Source of the DNA: Bernardetia sp963719525
GTDB lineage: Bacteria; Bacteroidota; Bacteroidia; Cytophagales; Bernardetiaceae
DNA: 64,000 bases
Reading direction: 5' to 3'
Assembly (NCBI GenBank): GCA_963719525.1
Contig: CAVRCG010000001.1
Span: 806,001-870,000 of the forward strand
In this document: one piece after another, positions 55,401-62,241 of the stretch
How positions within the stretch are numbered: the first letter of the stretch is position 1
Layout: every line of letters starts with the position of its first letter
Notes under the pieces: generated by a model
Databases searched by the model: none
What the model was told of the DNA's origin: nothing
The model's input: the letters and a program-made list of their open reading frames with translations, nothing else
Program-made: the position numbers and the translations under genes

Positions 55401-56479
55401 CTAATGGATTAGCCAAAGTAGTTGCTACACAAGATGCAAGTGGAGCGATAAAAGAATACTATGTTTATACACCTTTTGGATTAGGATGGAAAATAAAAAA
55501 TGGAGTTGCTCATTTTTATCATTTTGATAATGCTGGAAATACAGTTGCACTTACCAACAGTACAGGAAATGTAACTGATAGATATGCCACAACTGCGTTT
55601 GGAGATGATTTTGGAATTGCTGCCAACCATCAAGGAACTACCCAACAACCATTTATTTTTAGTGGTCAGTTTGGGATAATGAAAGATGCACAAGATTTTT
55701 ACTGGGTAAGAGCAAGATGGTACAAGCCCTCTTGGGGGCAGTTTATCAGTAAAGATGCTTATCCTGCTTCACTCTCTAATCCTCAAAGTTGGAACAGGTA
55801 TTCGTATGCTATCAATGCACCTTTGGAGTTTGCTGACCCTACTGGGTTGAAGCCACAGGATCTAAATTGGCATCAAAAAGTTGTCAATAACTTTAGTTGG
55901 AATGGACTTGTAGCTCATTACGGACAAAGCGCAACACAATTTTATAATGGTTTTAAGCCAACTCATGGAAAGCTTGATCTGATTGGAGCAATACCAATAC
56001 CTTTAATAGGCGAAGCTGCTGATCTTATCAATGGAGTATGGTATACACTTGAAGGAGATGAAGTAAATGCTGCTCTTAGTTATGCAGCGTTATCAATGCC
56101 AGTAGGTGGACAAGCTGCCATGCTAGGTAAATATGGAGATGATATAAAAAAAGGAATTGATAACTTGATGGAGTTAAAGCAATTTGCTGGTAATTCAACT
56201 CTCTATATTTCTGTAACAGACGGAGTTGTTGAATATATTGGCATCACAAATAACTTTATAAGAAGACAGTCTGAACATTTACGAAACAAAAATATTAATA
56301 TAGACATATTAGTAGATGGCTTATCAAGGTATGACGCAAGGGCAATGGAACAAGCATTAATAGAGAAATATGGTTTAAATAATCTTCTCAATGTCATTAA
56401 TAGCATTTCTACCAAAAACCCTAATTATTCAGAGATGATTAAAAGAGGTAATAATCTTTTAAAGGAATATGGACTCTAA
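52427..56479 (+). CDS. Rhs/YD-repeat protein with GIY-YIG-like nuclease toxin end, C-terminal part
   Basis: A 1350-residue frame that opens inside a PKD domain (VFEYGIPGTYS, GTG at 52427) and lacks its own signal peptide. It is open only from 52418, so the break with the upstream frame lies in 52418-52455. DPINVASGDYDLSVTDL begins the Rhs part; many YD repeats follow (YDANGNLTGEKDFNG, HDANGNPISTTDALG). The core ends with FIFSGQFGIMKDAQDFYWVRARWYKPSWGQFISKDAYP and NRYSYAINAPLEFADPTG. The variable end has a hydrophobic pre-toxin segment (LIGAIPIPLIGEAADLING). Last comes LYISVTDGVVEYIGITNNFIRR..EHL and DARAMEQALIEKYG, the GIY-YIG-like nuclease found in polymorphic toxins. An immunity gene follows directly. 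Confidence 0.88.
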   Translation: MFEYGIPGTYSTVLRVGGCGENSTSIRFEIKPALQAVDYSNLVCRQVDFPVSSVGDPINVASGDYDLSVTDLTINTREGKIPFTRRYLSTNALSQYSSLGYGWKHNFDKSLTIQDNLITVNRGDGASAFFVPYNEISNHILPYHSFETDTMYRVGTDYYLENTSGIIEVYTSVGLWSKTIFPSGYQIQAYYGGGNLTYVDFQDGRSLTFYYTANRLNKVIDNAGRTVQYQVNSNNDLTSITSVRGHTGRYVYSNHLLTDAIDYRGDTFVKNRYNSLGQTIYQDWQGSTYLLYYNYPIANATTVVDSDGTHVYYQDKFFRTYKYVDPLNNVKETNYEIENHNPKQGKDAKGNTFITRNSEIGNTESVTLSNGAVYKAVYNNLNLPDTVISALNQKTFISWNGQRKVEKVKYANGSTISNAYYPNGQLKTFTDPLGTIYTSTWARADLRYLDTPTGRIEFVHNSAGQLRQIIDRNNNQFAFETDNYDNLTKLTINTANGEVYVYEATYDANGNLTGEKDFNGNWKRYIYNRQDFVSEVIDVDNTRTKLFYDLQNRLKRVVDAEGNFQEFRRNAAGWVTEIEDAWGIVSISHDANGNPISTTDALGKVTTLSFDVMNNVSRVTFPDNTTNSLNYNLLSMATKFTDERNLSDSTTLSSDMNWVNQVQDASNAKIGVRHNARGDIVGVKNATNDSIKYQIDAYGQTTQADYEGRRYQRRFDNEGVLNFLQDANGLSCSIVHNGLGRILSKTYSNGNRYDYTKNNNGSVTAVNKNGVRTNTFTRDVKERITLATDKFNNRFGYTYNQIGQQTSFSINTTFSTTTQYYRGLVKRVSDGLGNWIDYTFNANKQLIEINYSNGVRTVITYDNRDRRSSIKHFDSNGQLIHSNVLVYNEHGFIIQDTGQPALNLSLPQYRLENYARGNDDRVTTINNATVTADANGNLLNLPSGERFSWGEENLLTSYKSVSGTNVTNTYDGLMNRIASDSNGVQTRYLIDPNGLAKVVATQDASGAIKEYYVYTPFGLGWKIKNGVAHFYHFDNAGNTVALTNSTGNVTDRYATTAFGDDFGIAANHQGTTQQPFIFSGQFGIMKDAQDFYWVRARWYKPSWGQFISKDAYPASLSNPQSWNRYSYAINAPLEFADPTGLKPQDLNWHQKVVNNFSWNGLVAHYGQSATQFYNGFKPTHGKLDLIGAIPIPLIGEAADLINGVWYTLEGDEVNAALSYAALSMPVGGQAAMLGKYGDDIKKGIDNLMELKQFAGNSTLYISVTDGVVEYIGITNNFIRRQSEHLRNKNINIDILVDGLSRYDARAMEQALIEKYGLNNLLNVINSISTKNPNYSEMIKRGNNLLKEYGL

Positions 56480-56490
56480 AATAAAATAAA

Positions 56491-56949
56491 ATGAAAAATA
56501 AATATGATAAAGGTTCAGTATTTCAAATGCAAACTGATAAAGGTTTTGGCTACTTTCGTTGTGTAAAAATAGATAAACGATTAGGAGACTGGATACAAGT
56601 GTTTGGAAAAGTCTTTGATAACGAAGTTAAAGACATCAATGAATTAGAGACTGTATCAAATGTATTCTTTGTACGTTTTTCTGTAAGTATAGCGTACAAA
56701 AAAGAGTTAATCAAAAAAATAGGAGATTTTTATACTCCTAGTATAACATTTCCTTTATTTACTAGAGTCAAGCATATAATCAAAGGAGAATTCATAGGCT
56801 GGTACATAATTGACACCATTACTTATAAAAGAATTTTGGTTGAAAAACTTAATGATGAACAATTAAGATTGTCTCCCAACTTTCTTGTGAATATTGAAAG
56901 CTTGACTGAAATGATAGATACAAATTTTAATCTTAAAAATTGGTTATAA
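56491..56949 (+). CDS. Imm26-like immunity protein
   Basis: A 152-residue soluble protein. The start KYDKGSVFQMQTDKGFGYFRCVKID and the block SITFPLFTRVKHIIKGEFIGWYII recall the Imm26 family of polymorphic toxin immunity proteins. It starts 11 bases after the Rhs toxin stop codon, the expected place for the cognate immunity gene. The family call is from memory and less sure than the role inferred from position. Confidence 0.7.
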   Translation: MKNKYDKGSVFQMQTDKGFGYFRCVKIDKRLGDWIQVFGKVFDNEVKDINELETVSNVFFVRFSVSIAYKKELIKKIGDFYTPSITFPLFTRVKHIIKGEFIGWYIIDTITYKRILVEKLNDEQLRLSPNFLVNIESLTEMIDTNFNLKNWL

Positions 56950-56960
56950 ACAATACTCTT

Positions 56961-57701
56961 ATGAAACTAACACTCACATTAATCTGTCTTTTTATTTCTA
57001 GCGCACTCCTAGCCCAAACCACCTACATCAGAGATAATGTAGGCAGAGTTGTAGAGGTTCATTATCAAAACGGAACAACTATTTTGTATAATACAGATGC
57101 AGGTGGTGGACGTGTGCAGCGCATTATTGCGCCAAATATACTCTTACCTGTAGAGTTTGTCGACTTTGATGCAAAAAAGCACGAAGAACAAACCACCCTT
57201 GTTACTTGGCAAGTAACAGGAAATACAGCAGGCAATTATTTTATTGTAGAGCATAGTTTGGACGGTTCTAGTTTTCGTGAGGTAGGTAGAGTTACTTCTA
57301 CCTCTTCAGAAAAATACTCGTTTATTCACACTGAACCGACTTTAGGAGCTGCTAATTATTACCGTTTAAAACAAGTAGAAGTAAGTGGGGAAGAGTCTTA
57401 TACTCAAGTGAAGGTAGTTTATTTTGATATTTCAGAAAATCAAGATATACAATATACCATTTATCCAAATCCTACAGATGGTCATCATGTTATAGTGGAA
57501 TTTACTACAGATGTAGCGCAGTATAATCCTGTATTTACGCTTCTTGATATGAAGGGAATAAAATTTCCTGTTAAGGCAATTAAAATTTCCTCAAATAAAT
57601 ATGAAATAGAGGTTTTAAATATTGCAAATGCTGTTTACTTGCTTTATATCAATAGTGATAAAGGAATGTTTCCAACCCAAAAATTGGTAGTTAGGAAATA
57701 A
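56961..57701 (+). CDS. Secreted protein with type IX secretion sorting domain
   Basis: About 246 residues. The signal peptide is MKLTLTLICLFISSALLAQ (ATG at 56961; the frame is open seven codons further upstream). The N-terminus keeps what looks like one Rhs/YD unit (RDNVGRVVEVHYQNGTTILYNTDAGG). A beta domain follows (PVEFVDFDAKKHEEQTTLVTWQV, then ANYYRLKQVEVSG), usual ahead of T9SS sorting domains. The end YTIYPNPTDGHHVIVEF ... KLVVRK is a type A sorting domain. So it should be exported by the type IX system and attached to the surface. It is the last gene before the second identical terminator. Confidence 0.85.
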   Translation: MKLTLTLICLFISSALLAQTTYIRDNVGRVVEVHYQNGTTILYNTDAGGGRVQRIIAPNILLPVEFVDFDAKKHEEQTTLVTWQVTGNTAGNYFIVEHSLDGSSFREVGRVTSTSSEKYSFIHTEPTLGAANYYRLKQVEVSGEESYTQVKVVYFDISENQDIQYTIYPNPTDGHHVIVEFTTDVAQYNPVFTLLDMKGIKFPVKAIKISSNKYEIEVLNIANAVYLLYINSDKGMFPTQKLVVRK

Positions 57702-57710
57702 TGAAACCTT

Positions 57711-57750
57711 AAAAAGCCTTTCAAAATTTATTTTTTGGAAGGCTTTTTTT
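57711..57750 (+). terminator. Intrinsic terminator, identical to the one after rpoC
   Basis: AAAAAGCCTTTC pairs with GGAAGGCTTTTT and is followed by eight T. It lies ten bases after the stop codon of the T9SS gene. It matches 48483-48522 base for base, in the same orientation. Confidence 0.9.
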
Positions 57751-57815
57751 TGTAATAAAAAATCACAATCTTAAATAAAATTCTTATATTTCAGAAAATA
57801 AAAATTGCAAAAAAA

Positions 57816-58853
57816 ATGAAATCTATAAAAAGATTCTTCAAAAACATAAGAGCAGAGTTTTCTGAATTGGTTAGAAATAATACTAATTTTTCGCAGCGAG
57901 AAGCAAATGGAATGGTAGTTTTGTCAGTTATTTTAGTGTTTCCTATTTTTGCAATAGGATGTGAAAGATTGCGAGATGCAGAAGAAATAGATGAAAAAGT
58001 TACGCATTTTCAATCCGTAAAAGCAGATAGTTTGTTAGCCGTTTTGGAAGCGCAGCAACCTTTAGATAGAGAAACAAAATTGGCGATGTTAGAAATTCCA
58101 CTTTTCAATCCGAATAAATTATCGGCTGCACAATGGCAAGCAATGGGCGTTCAGCCTTGGGTAGCCAAAAGAGTGGCAAATGCAGTAAGTAAAAAATATG
58201 TGTTCTTGCAAAAAAATGATTTAGAAAAATTTGGTGGATTTCCGAAAGAAGAATATGAGCGTTTGAAAGATTTTATTGATTTGCCTGATACAGTAGATAG
58301 GAAAAAATATTACAAAGAAAAATACGCTTCGCAGAACAAATACAAAAAAAATAGTTACGATAAAAATAAGTATAAAAATTATGATAAAGACGATTCGGAA
58401 AATAATTATACTTCTACTTACGAGAAAAAAGAATATAAAAAGTACGTTCCAAAAGTCATAGAAAAATTTGATATAAACACAGCCGACACAGCAACACTTA
58501 CACAAATAAGAGGAATAGGAGCAAAAACTTCTGTTTGGTTAGTAGATATTAGAGATAAAATGGGAGGTTTTCATTCGCTAGAACAAGCAAGAGAAGTTCC
58601 TATTCTTTCAGATGATGCTTTCAAAGAACTTCAAAAATATGCTTTTATTGGTACTTCTATCAAAAAAATAAATATCAATACTGCTGAATATGAAACACTA
58701 AAAAATCATCCTCATATCAAATGGAAAGCTGCCAGCATTCTATTAAAATACAAAAAACAACACGGGAACTACAAAACAGTAGAAGACATCAGAAAATCAA
58801 GAGCAATAAAAGAAGAAGAACTCACAAAACTTATTCCCTATTTAGAATTTTAA
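57816..58853 (+). CDS. Helix-hairpin-helix (ComEA-like) DNA-binding protein
   Basis: A 345-residue protein with one membrane segment (ANGMVVLSVILVFPIFAIGC, about 36-55), so mostly outside or in the periplasm. Three helix-hairpin-helix regions follow: NPNKLSAAQWQAMGVQPWVAKRVANAV, FDINTADTATLTQIRGIGAKTSVWLVDIRDKMGGF and ININTAEYETLKNHPHIKWKAASILLKYKK. A lysine/tyrosine-rich linker (YKKNSYDKNKYKNY) lies between the first and second. This layout is common in Bacteroidota and resembles ComEA, the DNA-uptake receptor; actual competence function is not shown. Confidence 0.8.
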   Translation: MKSIKRFFKNIRAEFSELVRNNTNFSQREANGMVVLSVILVFPIFAIGCERLRDAEEIDEKVTHFQSVKADSLLAVLEAQQPLDRETKLAMLEIPLFNPNKLSAAQWQAMGVQPWVAKRVANAVSKKYVFLQKNDLEKFGGFPKEEYERLKDFIDLPDTVDRKKYYKEKYASQNKYKKNSYDKNKYKNYDKDDSENNYTSTYEKKEYKKYVPKVIEKFDINTADTATLTQIRGIGAKTSVWLVDIRDKMGGFHSLEQAREVPILSDDAFKELQKYAFIGTSIKKININTAEYETLKNHPHIKWKAASILLKYKKQHGNYKTVEDIRKSRAIKEEELTKLIPYLEF

Positions 58854-58918
58854 AATTTAATTCATTCAAAATAAAAATCATTTTCTCTTAGGAACGCAGA
58901 AAGAATAAATTTACATTT

Positions 58919-58926
58919 TAATTTTG
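58919..58926 (+). promoter_or_regulatory. Candidate promoter box of the decayed transposase
   Basis: TAATTTTG fits TAnnTTTG and lies 12 bases before ATG 58939. The spacing leaves a very short leader. Confidence 0.4.
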
Positions 58927-58938
58927 TATTTTTGTTGT

Positions 58939-59310
58939 ATGAAAAATTACAATGAATTTACAGAAACTCTAATGTTGCGTCATTTTTCTAGCTTACAAGA
59001 AAAAGAGAAACGTCACTATGCAGCCATTGAAGCTCAAAAACTGGGACATGGTGGTCGCAAATATATTAGTTCTTTGTTTGGAATAAGTGAATATCGGATT
59101 CGCACAGGTATCCGAGAGCTTGAAAACCCTTCTCTTTTAACAGATATTCCTCAAGGCAAACAAAGGCGTGTTGGAGGGGGTAGAAAAAAAAGAAGATCAA
59201 CACCCTAACTTGATAGTATTGATTGAACAATATATTGAGCGTTATAAAGCAGGAAGTCTTACTGATAGTAGCGTTTATTGGATTCATTACCAACCTAAAG
59301 AACTTGCAAA
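58939..59310 (+). pseudogene. N-terminal remnant of an ISAzo13-like transposase
   Basis: From ATG 58939 the frame reads MKNYNEFTETLMLRHFSSLQEKEKRHYAAIEAQKLGHGGRKYISSLFGIS, then RIRTGIRELE and RRVGGGRKK, the typical N-terminus of ISAzo13-family transposases. It then leaves frame at an A8 run near 59183-59190 and stops at 59208. The matching continuation (DQHPNLIVLIEQYIERYKAGSLTDSSVYWIHYQPKELAK) is in the next phase and ends near 59310. The catalytic part is missing. No terminal repeats were recognised. Confidence 0.75.
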
Positions 59311-59329
59311 AATTATTCTTGAAAGCATC

Positions 59330-59968
59330 ATTTCAGTCATTAAAGCAAAAAATTTAATTCCTTTTACTTACAATGAAATTACGCCTTATATTTTCCTAAA
59401 TGAAGAAAAAATTAAACTGGAACATGAAACCGAATTATTAATTAGCTATCCAAATTTTTATAAAAAGCTAAAACCTTTACAAGAAAAGCTAGACAATCGT
59501 TATCAATACAATCGAGAAATAAATTATTGGGAATGGGTTTTTCTTAGAAATTATAATTTATTTAATTCTGACAAACCTCGTATTTTTGTTCCTTGCAAAG
59601 AACGGATTTCGAATAAAAATTACTTTCGTTTTAGTTTTGTAGAGCAAGGAATTTTGCCGACACAAGATGTAACAGCACTTTTTTTGAAAGAAAATGTAAA
59701 AGAAAATATTTTTTATGTATTGGCATTTCTGAATAACCCTAGAGTTTTTAATTGGCTCAAAAACAAAGGAATAATAAAAGGAAATAGTGTTGAGTTTTCT
59801 GAAAAACCAATTTCAAGTATTCCTTTTAGAAAAACTGATTGGAATGATGAAAAAGAAATACAACTTCATAATCAAATTGTAGAGTTGACAAAAACTTTTA
59901 TTTTGGAAAGAAAACAGGAGATTTTGGGAGAGATAAATGAGGTTTTTGATAATTTGTTAAATCATTGA
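59330..59968 (+). pseudogene. C-terminal remnant of a type IIG/TaqI-like DNA methyltransferase
   Basis: The frame open from 59168 changes character after the transposase part. From about IPFTYNEITPYIFLNEEKI on it reads LISYPNFYKKLKPLQEKLDNR, then KPRIFVPCKERIS, GILPTQDVTALFL, FYVLAFLNNPRVFNWLKNKG and FSEKPISSIPFR, and ends with a helical tail. These are the ordered blocks of the target-recognition C-terminus of Eco57I/TaqI-type methyltransferases. The catalytic domain is absent, and the fusion to a transposase start shows that a deletion joined two broken genes. No function is expected. Confidence 0.75.
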
Positions 59969-60135
59969 AATAAAACGTAGAATTGTAAAACGAAGAGCCG
60001 AAAATAGGATTGAGAAATTTGTCAAGCCTTTTGATAAGTAGTTTGAATAAAATTCATTTAATCAGTTCTTTTGTTTCTACAGAAAAACACATTAGCTTAG
60101 AGGTTTAAAATTATCTATTCACACAAAAAAAAGGT

Positions 60136-60519
60136 ATGGCACTAACTATTATTTTTGAAAAAAACGGAAAACAAATAAAGGAAGCTATTAATGTCAAAAT
60201 TCAAGCTCTTCAATCCAGATTAGACAAAAGAAATACAGAATTAGATAAAATAGTAGATGATAGAAAGAAAATAAGGTCTTACATTTTACGTAATACCCAA
60301 CAAAACTATTCGCACGGAGGAAGATATTCTACAGGAGGAACTCTATATTCTACTGACCATATTTCTAGTGAAGAAGTGGAGGAAGTAAATCAACTTTGTA
60401 CGAGAGTTATGGAAATAGAACAAGAAATTTCTAGACTCCGACTTGTTCAAAAACACTTAAAAGATGAGCAAGAGTTTCAACTTAGTTTTGAAGACCTTGC
60501 AGGTTTTGGATTTGAATAA
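60136..60519 (+). CDS. Unknown coiled-coil protein
   Basis: 127 residues, soluble. Two helical, heptad-like stretches (KEAINVKIQALQSRLDKRNTELDKIVDDRKKI and EVNQLCTRVMEIEQEISRLRLVQKHLKDEQ) enclose a glycine/serine/tyrosine-rich loop (NYSHGGRYSTGGTLYSTD). I do not recognise a family. It lies 55 bases upstream of the next unknown gene on the same strand, and the two may be co-transcribed. Confidence 0.6.
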   Translation: MALTIIFEKNGKQIKEAINVKIQALQSRLDKRNTELDKIVDDRKKIRSYILRNTQQNYSHGGRYSTGGTLYSTDHISSEEVEEVNQLCTRVMEIEQEISRLRLVQKHLKDEQEFQLSFEDLAGFGFE

Positions 60520-60574
60520 GGTTAGTTAAGAGTAGATACAGCAAAGCAAAAATAGAATTTATTAATTAAAGAGA

Positions 60575-61348
60575 ATGCCAATTACAATTTGCAAAATACA
60601 TGGAGAATCAAGTTGTCCAGAGATGTGTAAACATTTACACAAAAATTTGGAAAAGGGAATATTTTTACCCTTCTATACTTTACCAGGTTATACGATGCGA
60701 ATGTGTATGAAGTGTTTTGCCAAATACGGTATTCAAGAAATTGCTGATACACTTTATATAAACAACGATAAAGTGGAAAAGAAAAGACAAGAGCAAAAAG
60801 GTTTCTACAGAATAGCACCAGACTATTATTTTGAGCGTGCAGTTTTAATGGAAACCAACCCAGAATTACTGGTTAGAATCAAAAACACGTATAACAAACT
60901 GAATAAAAAAAGTAGATTCAAATGTTATAATTGTATAGATGATATACGTTTTAAACATGCGAAAGAAAATAATTTAGAACTTCCCTTTGAGCCTTTTGAA
61001 AACACAATTTTGCATAGCGAAGATAAAAACATAAGTAAACTTTATAAAAAGTTAGAAAAATACTTTGGAAATAGGGGATTAGATTATATCAAACGCCCCA
61101 GAACTTGTGAAATTTACTCAGGTTCAATTAGTCGTCCTTTATCAATCAGTATTTACGGAGTAGTAGAAGAAGAAGAACAGCAGATTATACTAGATTTAAT
61201 TCAAAAAAAATTCAAGAAAATAAATCAAAAACAGAGAAAAATAATGTTTTATGAACCACTTACTTGGACAGTGGAAATGTCAAAAGAAGGGCTCGAAAGT
61301 GCAAGTAGAAATAAAATAGAACTACTCAAAGAGTTTATTGTACGATGA
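60575..61348 (+). CDS. Unknown protein with N-terminal Cys/His cluster
   Basis: 257 residues, soluble. The N-terminus has ICKIHGESSCPEMCKHLHK and later MRMCMKCFAKYG, with a further CYNC near residue 130, so zinc binding is likely. The rest is charged and helical, ending LLKEFIVR. No enzyme motif is seen. The Cys/His start recalls small proteins beside toxin or mobile genes, but I make no family call. A palindrome begins two bases after the stop. Confidence 0.6.
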   Translation: MPITICKIHGESSCPEMCKHLHKNLEKGIFLPFYTLPGYTMRMCMKCFAKYGIQEIADTLYINNDKVEKKRQEQKGFYRIAPDYYFERAVLMETNPELLVRIKNTYNKLNKKSRFKCYNCIDDIRFKHAKENNLELPFEPFENTILHSEDKNISKLYKKLEKYFGNRGLDYIKRPRTCEIYSGSISRPLSISIYGVVEEEEQQIILDLIQKKFKKINQKQRKIMFYEPLTWTVEMSKEGLESASRNKIELLKEFIVR

Positions 61349-61350
61349 TA

Positions 61351-61395
61351 TTTTTCCATAATATAAAGTTTTCAAATTCTATAGTATGGAAAAAA
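61351..61395. repeat. Hairpin related to the inner stem of the nested-palindrome family
   Basis: TTTTTCCATA (61351-61360) pairs with TATGGAAAAA (61386-61395). The interior ataaagttttcaaattctat resembles the inner hairpin of copy C. The outer arms and the cacagaataaaatttgg block are absent. It may end the transcript of the gene at 60575. Confidence 0.6.
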
Positions 61396-61403
61396 CAAAA
61401 CCT

Positions 61404-61439
61404 CTACCCCAAATTCTTCTTCAAATTGAGATTAAATTC
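61404..61439 (-). repeat. Duplicated 3' end of hutU
   Basis: 36 bases match the real hutU end (62242-62277) at 34 positions. In the minus direction the copy still reads EFNLNLKKNLG and a stop, against EFNLDLKKNLG in hutU. The VapBC pair lies between the two copies. Confidence 0.85.
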
Positions 61440-61457
61440 TTTGACCTAGAATAAAAA

Positions 61458-61853
61458 TTATTTCGTCCAATCTTGCAATTCTATATTTTGTATTCTTTCG
61501 AAATGCTTTGTGTTATTTGTTACCATAATCATAGTATTTACAATAGCACTAACACCAATTAGTAAATCAAAGTCATCGGTTATCATTCCTTCATTACTCA
61601 ATCTAGCTTTTTCTATTGCATACAAATCAAGTGAGCTGAATATAGGTACAATTTGCATCTTTGAAATAAACTCTGAAATAATGAGCCTTTTCTCTTCCTC
61701 TCGTCCACTTTTTTCTGCTCCAAATTTTAGTTCAGCAACCGTAATTTCAGAAATATAGCAATTTGTTAATCCTACTCGTTCTATTTTGGTTTTCATATCA
61801 AACTTTCCATTCAAATAGAAAATACAGATATTGGTATCTAGTAAGTAGTTCAT
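61458..61853 (-). CDS. vapC: VapC-type PIN-domain toxin
   Basis: 131 residues with the PIN fold: MNYLLDTNICIFYLNG carries the first catalytic Asp, ISEITVAELKFGAEKS the Glu, and MITDDFDLLIGVSAI the second acidic pair. The end MIMVTNNTKHFERIQNIELQDW is typical of VapC. The family cuts RNA, often tRNA or rRNA. It starts 12 bases after its antitoxin gene and lies between a duplicated and the real 3' end of hutU. Confidence 0.9.
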   Translation of the reverse strand: MNYLLDTNICIFYLNGKFDMKTKIERVGLTNCYISEITVAELKFGAEKSGREEEKRLIISEFISKMQIVPIFSSLDLYAIEKARLSNEGMITDDFDLLIGVSAIVNTMIMVTNNTKHFERIQNIELQDWTK

Positions 61854-61865
61854 TTTAATTTTTTT

Positions 61866-62114
61866 CTATAATTCTTCAATATTTCTAGTAAATTTTCTAG
61901 CTGCTCTAATTTCTTCTATTTGTTCTTCGGCTGATTTTTCTCCTTTTAGCGCACCAAAGAGTTCTCCAAAACTTCTAGTAGATTGGATAGGTTTTTCTTC
62001 TTGCATAGATTTAGATAGTTTGGCTATCAACTCTAGTTTATGATGTGTACTAAGCTGACTTAGTAAAACCAGATAATTATCTAACAAATTAAAATTTAAG
62101 TTTTCAGATGGCAT
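61866..62114 (-). CDS. Antitoxin partner of VapC
   Basis: 82 residues, MPSENLNFNLLDNYLVLLSQ then HHKLELIAKLSKSMQEE and a C-terminal part RSFGELFGALKGEKSAEEQIEEIRAARKF. The C-terminal segment with a charged helix and an RAARKF-like end is what VapB-type antitoxins use to cover the toxin. The DNA-binding fold could not be named. Its position directly ahead of vapC supports the role. Confidence 0.75.
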   Translation of the reverse strand: MPSENLNFNLLDNYLVLLSQLSTHHKLELIAKLSKSMQEEKPIQSTRSFGELFGALKGEKSAEEQIEEIRAARKFTRNIEEL

Positions 62115-62241
62115 AATTTGTTTTTTTTGATTGTAAAATGATTGTAATACAAGATACGAAAAAAAATAGGTTGAAGTTATGGTAAGTAAATTACCTATTT
62201 CAAATTTTTAAGTTTGAAACAGATAATTATTAAAATAAACA

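Noticed and set aside
56203..56415. Minus-strand frame opposite the Rhs toxin end
   Set aside because: It overlaps the GIY-YIG-like domain on the other strand and has no start context or recognisable product; the immunity role is better filled by the gene at 56491.
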